Both the position numbers and the translations under genes were made by a program. A DNA stretch of 64,000 nucleotides, taken from NCBI RefSeq assembly GCF_036881825.1, contig NZ_JBAJMW010000006.1, forward strand, positions 186,001-250,000, in the 5' to 3' direction. This DNA is from Tersicoccus mangrovi (GTDB taxonomy: Bacteria; Actinomycetota; Actinomycetes; Actinomycetales; Micrococcaceae). Shown one piece after another: positions 56,132 through 63,087 of the stretch (positions are counted from its first letter, which is position 1; the number at the start of each line of letters is the position of its first letter). Below the pieces are notes generated by a model. The model had not been told where the DNA came from and did no database searches. It saw only the letters and a program-made list of their open reading frames with translations.

Positions 56132-56633
56132 GATGAAGACCATCAAGGAGCAGCTGCAGGAGGCCGTGCCGACCCACATGCGCGCGATCGCCGGCACCGA
56201 CATCAGCGAGGGCCAGCGTGACGCCCACCGGGTCGGGCTGCGCACCGCCCGCAACGTGCTCGGCGAGATCGAGACGCGGGAGAAGGCAGGCAAGACCCCG
56301 GTCACCCTCGACCAGGCGGCCCTGACCGGGCTGGTGCAGAAGGAGGCGTCCAAGCGGCGCGAGACCGCGGCCACGTACCGGGAGGCCGGTCAGCCCGATC
56401 GGGCCGACGCCGAGATCGCCGAGGCTGAGTACCTGGAGAACTACCTGCCCAAGCCGCTGACGCGGGAGGAGGTCGAGGCGCTGGTCGAGGAGACGATCGC
56501 CGGGCTCACCGCCGACGGCACCGCCCTGACGGTGCGGGACATGGGCCGGGTCATGAAGCCGGTCCAGGCCCTGGTCGCCGGCCGCTTCGACGGCAAGACC
56601 ATCAGCGAGATCGTCAAGAAGCGCCTCGCCTGA
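56132..56633 (+). CDS. GatB/YqeY-like protein
   Basis: 166 residues. LGEIETREKAGKTPVTLDQ, KEASKRRETAATYREAGQPD and AEAEYLENYLPKPLTREE are typical of the YqeY family, related to the tail of GatB and common in phages. The family may bind tRNA, but its role is not settled. Start by Shine-Dalgarno sequence at ATG 56132; motif A copy 47 bases upstream. Confidence 0.85.
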
Positions 56634-56646
56634 CGCCGACCTCTCG

Positions 56647-56683
56647 TACAACATAATGGGGTGACAAGCCCATTTATGTTGTA
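56647..56683. promoter_or_regulatory. Perfect 10-base inverted repeat, operator of the HTH gene
   Basis: TACAACATAA (56647-56656) and TTATGTTGTA (56674-56683) with a spacer that itself contains ATGGG/CCCAT. AT-rich and 15 bases before ATG 56699, so probably the operator of the adjoining regulator. Confidence 0.7.
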
Positions 56684-56698
56684 GGGGAGGCGATGGGG

Positions 56699-57343
56699 AT
56701 GTCGACCGACGGCACTCGGGGCCGGCCACCGAGCAGCCGGTGGTCGGTTCTGCGAGCCTTGCTCCTGGAGCCAGGGCCCGTCACCCAGCGGGCCCTCTCT
56801 GAGCGCCTCGAGATCACCCAGCAGTCTGTCTCACGCATCCTGCCGACGCTGGCGGAGGTCGTCGCGCGAAGCTCAGGCGGCTGGCAGCTCGCCGACCGTG
56901 ACCGCGCGCTCACCTTGTGGCTGCAGTCCTACCGCGGCCCGGGTGGACACTCGACGTGGTGGTACGGACTGGATGCTCCTAACGTGCAGTCGGAGCAGGC
57001 GGCCACGTTGGCGTCAACGCTCGGAGTGGCCCCGCTGATCTCGGGCGACACAGCAGCCGACCGATATGCGCCATGGCGCACCCCTCGAACTGCCCGGCTG
57101 TACGTGCGAGAGCCGATCGACCTGAGCTCTGCAGGCTTCGTCCCGGACTTGACCCCGTCCGCAACCCTCGAGCTGGTGGTGCCCAAGGATCGAAGCCTCT
57201 GGGGCACCTCGGTCATTCTCGACTCCCGTCGCTACAGCGACCCCCTGATGGTGCTGTGGGAACTCGTACATCGGTCAGACGCGACCGACGCGCCCGAGGC
57301 CGCTGAGCATCTCGTGAACACGCTTCCTGGCCTGGTGGGCTGA
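56699..57343 (+). CDS. AbiEi-like HTH antitoxin/regulator
   Basis: 214 residues. An N-terminal winged helix (VTQRALSERLEITQQSVSRI, about 30-50) is followed by a C-terminal domain of the AbiEi-type antitoxin or transcriptional regulator kind (TARLYVREPIDLSSAG, LVVPKDRSLWG). No AbiEii nucleotidyltransferase gene follows, so the toxin is missing or is the next gene, which I do not recognise. ATG 56699 has GGGGAGG eight bases upstream. Autoregulation through the palindrome is likely. Confidence 0.65.
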   Translation: MSTDGTRGRPPSSRWSVLRALLLEPGPVTQRALSERLEITQQSVSRILPTLAEVVARSSGGWQLADRDRALTLWLQSYRGPGGHSTWWYGLDAPNVQSEQAATLASTLGVAPLISGDTAADRYAPWRTPRTARLYVREPIDLSSAGFVPDLTPSATLELVVPKDRSLWGTSVILDSRRYSDPLMVLWELVHRSDATDAPEAAEHLVNTLPGLVG

Positions 57344-57384
57344 CGGGCCGCGATACGTTGGTGTCGGCTGGGAGAGGGCGCGTG

Positions 57385-57395
57385 CCGCACACATG
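57385..57395 (+). promoter_or_regulatory. Start-site motif A, abutting
   Basis: Exact CCGCACACATG whose ATG (57393) is the likely start codon of the next gene. Confidence 0.75.
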
Positions 57396-59270
57396 CGGGA
57401 CGAGTCCCTGTTCCGACCGCCCCTGGAGTCCCTGACCGTGAAAGCGACGTTCCGTCCTCTGTCGACCATGTACCGCACCGTGACCTCCCGGCGGGATGCC
57501 GACGACCTGTCCTCCGTTCTGACGGACCCACTGCGTGAACGCGCCGTGGTGGTGGTCTCGGTGAACGGTGACGAGGTCGCGTTCTTCGACCCGGAGCGGG
57601 TCGCGCGCGAGGTCGGATCGGGCGCACAGGTCTACCTGTTGGCCACCCGGGCGGTCGCGTACGACTTCGGCGAGCTCATGCCGGCCGACGCGAACGTCTA
57701 CGGGGGAGCGGCCCGGGTCTACCCGCCAGGCGCGGACTGGCTGGCCGACCTCCACCGTGCGCCCCTGCACTTCGCCTTCAGCGTCGCCGAGGCGATGGGC
57801 AAGCTGGCACGGATCGGCGAGGACGTCGCGGCGATGGCCTATAGGCCCTCGACTGTGCCCGGCCCCACACGCGCCGCGCCGCCGGTCCCGCAGGAACACG
57901 GAGTCGTCTCCGCAGGTCTGGGTTCTGACGGAGTGCTGGTGACCCTGCAGGACGGCCGGACGGTGCAGGTGCGTGTCCCGGCCACCGACGCGGGCATCGA
58001 CCTGTCCTCCGTGCTGCCGGTGGGGGCGGTCGTGTCTGGAGCCGTCTTCGAGAACACCATGGACGTGGACGGGCTGCATACCGCCGCCGACGTCGTCGAC
58101 GCCGTCACCGAGAACATGACGGTCCCGGCGCTGGTCGCCTCCGAGAAGTCGGTCCTGTTGTTCCCGGGCCTGACCGTGCGACATCGTGTGCCAGCAGCGC
58201 CGGGCACGGTGATCGCGGTCCGGGTTGACCTGGTCGGCCGCGCCGACGGCAAGGGCTGGTCCGTCTCCACCGTCACCGACCCCCACCCGGACGAGGTGAG
58301 CCCGGCACTGCCGCTGCTGGAGGGCGGGCAGCCGTGGATCACTTGGCCGCCCTCCACAGAGCCTCCCGCGCCCGACGTACAGGCCTCCACCACCCTGAGA
58401 CAGACTGCCGACAGTAGCCGCGACCCGCACCAGGACGAGCGAGGCGAGGCCGGGCCCGGTCTTCTGGAGGATCTGGAGGGCGTCCGGGACCGTATCCAGC
58501 AGCTGCTGGCCGAGAACGAACGCCTGGGACGGGAGAACACCCACCTCACCGACACAGTGCAGACGCTTTCCGAGGAGATCGATGACCTGCTGGCCGCACC
58601 GTCGGCCGCGGCGGTTGTCCCGGACCCGGTGCAGGACCCGCAGGTGGCTGGGCTGAAGGTCCGCCTCGCCGCGCAGCTGAGGCGTACGCGCGAGTTGGAG
58701 GACGAGCGAGACGAGGCGGTCGCCGACGCCGTCCGGGAGGCTGACCGGGCCGACCGGGTGGGCCGGGAGAATGACCGGCTGCGGGCGGAGCTGCGCGCGG
58801 AGCGGGCCAAGGCGACGGCCGCCCGACGCGCCTCACGATCGGCGGACGCTGCGCCGACCGGACCGGCCTTCACCGACCCGCAGCACCAGTTCCGGCACGA
58901 GGTGTACCTGGCCTGGGTGGACCGGTTCCCGGCCGCGGCCAAGGACGAGCACCCCATGGCCGGGTTCGACCTGGGGGAGAGGTTCCTGCCGGACCTGGAG
59001 GCCCTGCAGGGCATCGACCGGTCCAAGGTCGTCGACGTCGTCGTGGAGATCCTCACCGGCCTGGCCGACCGCCTCCCGGGCCGGGAGATGCACCGCCTGC
59101 GCGGCGGCGTGGCCGGGGCCCCGACGATCGAGGACCCGGTGCTGGGCACCGCGTGGCGGGTGAGCCTGCAGGTCAAGACGGCCTCCGCTCGACGCCTGCA
59201 CTTCTGGCGCGGCTACGACGGGCACATCACCCTGGCGACCGTCGGCGTGCACGACGACCTGGAGATCTGA
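57393..59270 (+). CDS. Large protein with coiled coil and small C-terminal domain
   Basis: 625 residues. The N-terminal about 140 residues (SVNGDEVAFFDPERVAREVG, MPADANVYGGAARVYPPGAD) form a domain I have seen in other actinobacterial hypothetical proteins but cannot name. The middle contains a coiled coil (about 350-480: LLAENERLGRENTHLTDTVQ). The last about 110 residues (WVDRFPAAAKDEHPMAGFDL to AWRVSLQVKTASARRLHFW) resemble small RelE/HigB-like domains, weakly. No TM segments. A role in defence or stress is possible but unproven. Motif ATG chosen as start as no Shine-Dalgarno sequence is visible. Confidence 0.6.
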   Translation: MRDESLFRPPLESLTVKATFRPLSTMYRTVTSRRDADDLSSVLTDPLRERAVVVVSVNGDEVAFFDPERVAREVGSGAQVYLLATRAVAYDFGELMPADANVYGGAARVYPPGADWLADLHRAPLHFAFSVAEAMGKLARIGEDVAAMAYRPSTVPGPTRAAPPVPQEHGVVSAGLGSDGVLVTLQDGRTVQVRVPATDAGIDLSSVLPVGAVVSGAVFENTMDVDGLHTAADVVDAVTENMTVPALVASEKSVLLFPGLTVRHRVPAAPGTVIAVRVDLVGRADGKGWSVSTVTDPHPDEVSPALPLLEGGQPWITWPPSTEPPAPDVQASTTLRQTADSSRDPHQDERGEAGPGLLEDLEGVRDRIQQLLAENERLGRENTHLTDTVQTLSEEIDDLLAAPSAAAVVPDPVQDPQVAGLKVRLAAQLRRTRELEDERDEAVADAVREADRADRVGRENDRLRAELRAERAKATAARRASRSADAAPTGPAFTDPQHQFRHEVYLAWVDRFPAAAKDEHPMAGFDLGERFLPDLEALQGIDRSKVVDVVVEILTGLADRLPGREMHRLRGGVAGAPTIEDPVLGTAWRVSLQVKTASARRLHFWRGYDGHITLATVGVHDDLEI

Positions 59271-59358
59271 CGGTGGCACCGAGGCGAGGCCGGCAGCCGG
59301 CGCGACGTCGTCGCTGCCGTGTTGGGCCGCTGGCCTTCCCGCAGGCCTGGTCGAGCGC

Positions 59359-59646
59359 GTGAGCTTGCGCGAGGACGAGACCGGCTGGCGGGTGGGCGAG
59401 ACGGAGACCCACTTCATCGAGATCATGCCGACCCTGTACAACGATCGGCTGGTCCTCACCCCGAAGCGATCGCCGATGACGTACGACCGGTACTGGTGCT
59501 ACCCGAGGGGGCCGGCGGCGTTCATGGCCGCCTTCGCGTGGGACAGCTCGGAGGAGACGGAGCCGCCGGGCTGGATCAAGTCCTGGGATCAGCGCCGCCA
59601 CGACCCTCGTCCGATCCCGCGACTGGATGAATGCCGGATGGGCTGA
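59359..59646 (+). CDS. Hypothetical protein
   Basis: 95 residues from GTG 59359, with FIEIMPTLYNDRLVLTPKRS and an aromatic-rich YDRYWCYPRGPAAFMAAFAW block. It looks like a small enzyme or toxin-like domain but I cannot name it. The bases around its start recur, slightly changed, before the next gene. Confidence 0.5.
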   Translation: MSLREDETGWRVGETETHFIEIMPTLYNDRLVLTPKRSPMTYDRYWCYPRGPAAFMAAFAWDSSEETEPPGWIKSWDQRRHDPRPIPRLDECRMG

Positions 59647-59684
59647 TCCTGGCCTCGAGCGCGTGCTTGCACGAGGATGGACCC

Positions 59685-59819
59685 GTGGACAGGACCATGC
59701 ACGGGCGACCGGTGTCGGATGAGCAGATCCAGGCGTGGGCCGATGAGGCTGAGCGCGGGTACGACGTCGGCGAGATGCTCGAACGCCGCCGGAATGAGGC
59801 TGGCGAGACGGAGAAGTGA
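59685..59819 (+). CDS. Small antitoxin-like protein (possible ribbon-helix-helix fragment)
   Basis: 44 residues with GRPVSDEQIQAWADEAERGY then DVGEM, a pattern familiar from the N-terminal part of small actinobacterial antitoxins of the ribbon-helix-helix group; the DNA-binding part is missing. GTG 59685 has CGAGGATGG before it. Could be a truncated antitoxin. Confidence 0.45.
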   Translation: MDRTMHGRPVSDEQIQAWADEAERGYDVGEMLERRRNEAGETEK

Positions 59820-59888
59820 CCCCGTTCGTCGTGCCGAAACGCTGCGCCGATAATTTATCTTATGTAAACCGGCGGGTCGGTGAGGGCG

Positions 59889-60149
59889 CTACATCTCCGC
59901 GATCTCGAGCCGTCGGGTTCGCAGTTCCCGCTCGACCCGGTGCAGTCCCGAGCCGGTGAACGGCAGGGCTGACAAGTTGGCCCGCTGGGCGGCGGACAAC
60001 GCCATGCGGGCCGCCGAGGCGGCGGCCTTGGCCGGCAGGCCGATGTCGGCGGCCAGGCCTGTCCAGTCGCCGGCCTTGAGCCGTCGCGTCTTGCCCTGCA
60101 CCGGCAGTGCCATCGTCTCGTCGCCGTAGCCCGCGAGGACGGCGCTCAC
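59889..60149 (-). pseudogene. Truncated HipA-like kinase remnant
   Basis: 86 residues. DETMALPVQGKTRRLKAGDW and LAADIGLPAKAAASAARMAL resemble the C-terminal end of HipA-type kinases (normally about 400 residues). The kinase core is absent. GTG 60149 overlaps the hipB stop (GTGA), as in real hipBA operons, so an internal deletion of hipA is likely. The fragment should not be toxic. Confidence 0.6.
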
Positions 60150-60346
60150 GCGACGGCGGTCAGGTGCAGGCCCACGGCGTTCGCAGCTGCGGCGACGGCG
60201 GCGAGGCTGCTGGTCCCGGCGCCCGCCTCGATGCTGCGGACGGTGCGCTCCGAGAGGCCGGCCAGCTCGGCGAGGACCTCCTGCGTGATCCGGGCCTCCT
60301 TGCGGGCAGCGCGGATTGCCGTCCCGATGGTGCCGCTGTCGTCCAC
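60146..60346 (-). CDS. HipB-like Xre-family antitoxin/repressor
   Basis: 66 residues, a single Xre HTH (IRAARKEARITQEVLAELAG then LSERTVRSIEAGAGTSS), the size of HipB. GTG 60346. Three palindromes CGGCARGATCCTGCCG lie upstream, the nearest 14 bases from the start, so autorepression is likely. Its toxin gene is truncated, leaving a free repressor that may now regulate the divergent gene at 60532. Confidence 0.7.
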   Translation of the reverse strand: MDDSGTIGTAIRAARKEARITQEVLAELAGLSERTVRSIEAGAGTSSLAAVAAAANAVGLHLTAVA

Positions 60347-60360
60347 CGGTCCCCCAATCT

Positions 60361-60496
60361 CGGCAGGATCCTGCCGCTTCCCATCGACTTGCCTCGATCA
60401 TCGCACCGGTCGGGTCGAATCGGCAAGATCCTGCCGGACAGGTGCTGGCGAAAGGGTGACGTCGGTCGTTCGCCCAGGATCGGCAAGATCCTGCCG
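60361..60496. promoter_or_regulatory. Three operators, exactly 60 bases apart
   Basis: CGGCAGGATCCTGCCG at 60361-60376 (perfect palindrome) and CGGCAAGATCCTGCCG at 60421-60436 and 60481-60496. Spacing is 60 bases both times; the sequence between is not conserved. They fill the region between hipB and the divergent gene. Confidence 0.8.
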
Positions 60497-60519
60497 GCTG
60501 CAGAGGCTCGCGGTCGCCG

Positions 60520-60525
60520 TAGCCT
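60520..60525 (+). promoter_or_regulatory. Leaderless -10 box (TAGCCT)
   Basis: TAGCCT six bases before ATG 60532. Confidence 0.5.
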
Positions 60526-60531
60526 TGCCCG

Positions 60532-60810
60532 ATGGACATCGTCGACGACGAGGATGACCCCGCGGTCGCCTTCAACCCCGCCATTCACCGCGCGCGAGAC
60601 GCAACCCCGTTACGCCGGATCATCGCTGCCCGCCAGCGCATGGAGGCCGCCGAACGCGAACTGGCCGACGCGGTGGCCGCGGCGCGGGCGGCCGGCGACT
60701 CGTGGCCCGTCATCGGCGCCGCACTGGACACGGGCGCGCAGGCCGCCCGGCAACGATTCGGCTCCCCCGCCGAGACGGCTGCGGCAGCGCCAGTCGAACC
60801 CCACCCCTGA
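60532..60810 (+). CDS. Small HTH-like protein
   Basis: 92 residues: a helical region (IAARQRMEAAERELADAVAA) then DSWPVIGAALDTGAQAARQR, an HTH-like block common in small actinobacterial proteins. The tail is Ala/Pro-rich. It diverges from hipB across the three operators and is probably regulated by HipB. Leaderless start inferred from TAGCCT. Confidence 0.55.
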   Translation: MDIVDDEDDPAVAFNPAIHRARDATPLRRIIAARQRMEAAERELADAVAAARAAGDSWPVIGAALDTGAQAARQRFGSPAETAAAAPVEPHP

Positions 60811-60820
60811 CGGGCCCCGG

Positions 60821-61819
60821 TCAGCCGACGTCGGCCGGGTCGAGCTCGGGCCGGGTGCGCACGTACCGGGCGACGTGGCGCAGCGACCCGCCGACCGTGG
60901 CGGTGTCCGCCAGCACTTCCACCACGATCGGCTCGATCAAGGTCACCGGCGTGCTGTCCCGGGAGGCGTTGAACCGGTCCAGCGCGGTCGAGCGGATCAC
61001 ATCAGGCCACGGGTGCTCCCCCGCCGGCGCCCGCAGTTGGGCGACCAGGCCGGGCCTGTGGGCGCGGCCGATCGGCACGGTGCGCCCCACGATCCGCAGG
61101 ACCCCGTCGACGAACCGGCCCAGGATCAGCTCCCCCGGCGCGGTCAGCGTGCCGGTGACCGCCCCGGCCACCAGCTCGAGCGTGTCCTGGTGCTTGACCT
61201 TGATCCAGTCCCGTCGCCCACCGCGGTAGGGCTGGGCGGCGCCCTTGGCGACCACACCCTCGATCCCGTGGGCCGGCATCTCGACCATCCACCGCTGGGC
61301 CGTCTCGAGGTCGTCGGTGGCCGGGCACAGGGACAAGGGCGGCGCCCACTTCCCGGCCAGGGCCTCCAGCAGCTGCCGGCGGGCGCGGTAGGGCTGGCCG
61401 CGGGTGTCGTGGCCGGCGACGGCCAGCAGGTCGAAGGCGACGAAGGTGGCCGGTTCGGTGCGGGCGAGCCGGGCGCTGGTGCGGGGGCTGCCGGTCAGGC
61501 GGCGCTGCAAGGCGTCGAAGTCCAGGGACTCCCCCGCCCACCGCACGGCCTCCCCGTCCAGGACGCAGCCGGTCGGGATCTGGGCCGCGGCCGTGGCCGC
61601 CAGCTCGGGGAACGCGACGGTCAGCTCCTTGCCCTGCCGCGACCACAACCGCACCTGGTCCGCTTCGACGGTGATGACCATCCGGTACCCGTCCCACTTC
61701 GGCTCCCACCGGGTCCCGCCGGGCAGCGCCGTCGGGCCGGGCAGGTCGGGGGCGGCCCGGGCGAGCATCACCGGGACCGGGCCGGTCAGCCCGTCCGGGA
61801 CCTGCTCGACGTCCTCCAC
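60821..61819 (-). CDS. ATP-dependent DNA ligase, LigD-ligase-domain type
   Basis: 332 residues. The adenylated lysine is Lys41 in EPKWDGYR (motif I). DGEAVRW, AFDLLAV, GIEGVVAK and WIKVKH are motifs III-V in order. It seals nicks with ATP, by contrast with the NAD+-dependent host LigA. The C-terminal OB domain is present (ELILGRFVDGVLRIVGRTVP). GTG 61819 follows GGTGAGG. It ends the operon with mIHF and the sigma factor. Confidence 0.85.
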   Translation of the reverse strand: MEDVEQVPDGLTGPVPVMLARAAPDLPGPTALPGGTRWEPKWDGYRMVITVEADQVRLWSRQGKELTVAFPELAATAAAQIPTGCVLDGEAVRWAGESLDFDALQRRLTGSPRTSARLARTEPATFVAFDLLAVAGHDTRGQPYRARRQLLEALAGKWAPPLSLCPATDDLETAQRWMVEMPAHGIEGVVAKGAAQPYRGGRRDWIKVKHQDTLELVAGAVTGTLTAPGELILGRFVDGVLRIVGRTVPIGRAHRPGLVAQLRAPAGEHPWPDVIRSTALDRFNASRDSTPVTLIEPIVVEVLADTATVGGSLRHVARYVRTRPELDPADVG

Positions 61820-61844
61820 CTCACCATTGTGTCGGTGCCGGGGG

Positions 61845-62690
61845 CTAGACGGTGTCCTCGGTGATGCCGAACTCCTCGGCGACGATGACCATGGCGTGCT
61901 CCTTGATCTTGCGGATGTAGTTGCGCACGGTGGCCGCGGTGACGCCCATGGTCTCGGCGATCTCCTTCGGGCTGTCGTTGTACCGGGGCGCGTCATCCTC
62001 GCCGCGGTCGTAGACCCCGGCCAGCCACAGTTCGGCGCACCAGCCCAGCTGCTCGCTGTACTGGCGGGTGCGTTCGACGATCATCTTGACCACCTGCGGG
62101 CCCTCCACGGGGTGCAGCACGCAGTCCATGTCGATCGGCTGGCTGAAGTCGTGGTCCCCGATCTCGGCGGTGGTGCGGAAGGTCTGGAAGTCGTTGACGG
62201 AGGCCAGGACGCCCTGCTTGGCCGGGTTGGCCCGCTGGCGGTGCATCCGATCGTTGTGCTCGTCGACGACTTCCCGGTCGGTGGGGACCCGGCCCAGGTT
62301 CTGGGCCATCTCGTCGCGGGTGGCCTTCAGCACGCGCTTGCGGCGCATGATCGAGGTCATCTCGGTGGCGGGGGCGTCGTCGGTGTCCAGGTAGGTGCGC
62401 ACGACCTGCCGGGCCCGGTGGTGCAGCAGACCCTCGAAGTTCATGATTTCGCTACCGGTACCGGTCTCCTCCAGCTGCTCGGTGAGCATGGTGTACGCCT
62501 CGACGCACACCATCTGGGAGAAGTCCTCGAGGTACTGGCCCGGGGCGACCCCGAAGTTGCGGCACAGGGCGCTGGCGATGCGCCGGAAGGAGCCCATCCG
62601 GTCGGCGATGAAGTCGTTGACCAGGCGGGCCCGGGTGTGGGCGGGAGCGGCCGCGATCAGGGCGATCGCGTCGTGGGTGGTGCTAGACAT
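61845..62690 (-). CDS. Divergent sigma-70-family factor
   Basis: 281 residues. Region 2: FRRIASALCRNFGVAPGQYL then EDFSQMVCVEAYTML (35-70), matching the core-binding and -10 recognition helices. Region 3: ATRDEMAQNLGRVPTDREVV. Region 4: SPKEIAETMGVTAATVRNYI (about 240-260), a -35 HTH. Sigma factors of this kind redirect RNA polymerase to replicon-specific promoters. ATG 62690 has GAGGAGC upstream and overlaps the mIHF gene by eight bases. It is the obvious candidate to read the repeated start-site motifs, an inference. Confidence 0.75.
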   Translation of the reverse strand: MSSTTHDAIALIAAAPAHTRARLVNDFIADRMGSFRRIASALCRNFGVAPGQYLEDFSQMVCVEAYTMLTEQLEETGTGSEIMNFEGLLHHRARQVVRTYLDTDDAPATEMTSIMRRKRVLKATRDEMAQNLGRVPTDREVVDEHNDRMHRQRANPAKQGVLASVNDFQTFRTTAEIGDHDFSQPIDMDCVLHPVEGPQVVKMIVERTRQYSEQLGWCAELWLAGVYDRGEDDAPRYNDSPKEIAETMGVTAATVRNYIRKIKEHAMVIVAEEFGITEDTV

Positions 62691-63087
62691 CGCGGGTGCT
62701 CCTCGCGTGGGGGAAGCCGGGCCACGGGGGGCAGTCTTTGCTGGCAAAGGCGTCCTCCCACGCTGCGAACCGGCGTCCGCCTGCTCGCGGATCGAGTAGC
62801 CAGCCGATACTCATCGAGGCCACCGTGGATGAACTATCGGCCACGGCCTGCACGTGGGAAAGGATCCGGGTCGCACTTTTTGGGCCCCACCCGACCTGGG
62901 CGATGAGCAGCTGCCGCAGGGAGACCCTCAGCAGTGCCTTGTGCCGGGTGGTCGCGGCGGCGCGCAGGACGTCGTGGATGCTCACCTCGCCGGTGTGCAC
63001 GCCCATCAGCCACCGCGCGCGGGTGGTCGCCGCGGCCCGGCGGGCGGTGTTCAGGGTGGTCAGGCTGTTGGCCGGCCGGCCGCTCAC
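62683..63087 (-). CDS. mIHF-like nucleoid protein
   Basis: 134 residues. LRVSLRQLLIAQVGWGPKSATRILSHV (in two pieces, about 55-80) matches the helix-two-turn-helix DNA-binding part of actinobacterial mIHF, with a helical N-terminal arm (ARRAAATTRARWLMG). Chromosomal mIHF bends DNA and supports phage integration. GTG 63087 overlaps the previous stop (GTGA), so coupled to both neighbours. A replicon copy may help architecture at origins or promoters. Confidence 0.75.
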   Translation of the reverse strand: MSGRPANSLTTLNTARRAAATTRARWLMGVHTGEVSIHDVLRAAATTRHKALLRVSLRQLLIAQVGWGPKSATRILSHVQAVADSSSTVASMSIGWLLDPRAGGRRFAAWEDAFASKDCPPWPGFPHARSTRDV

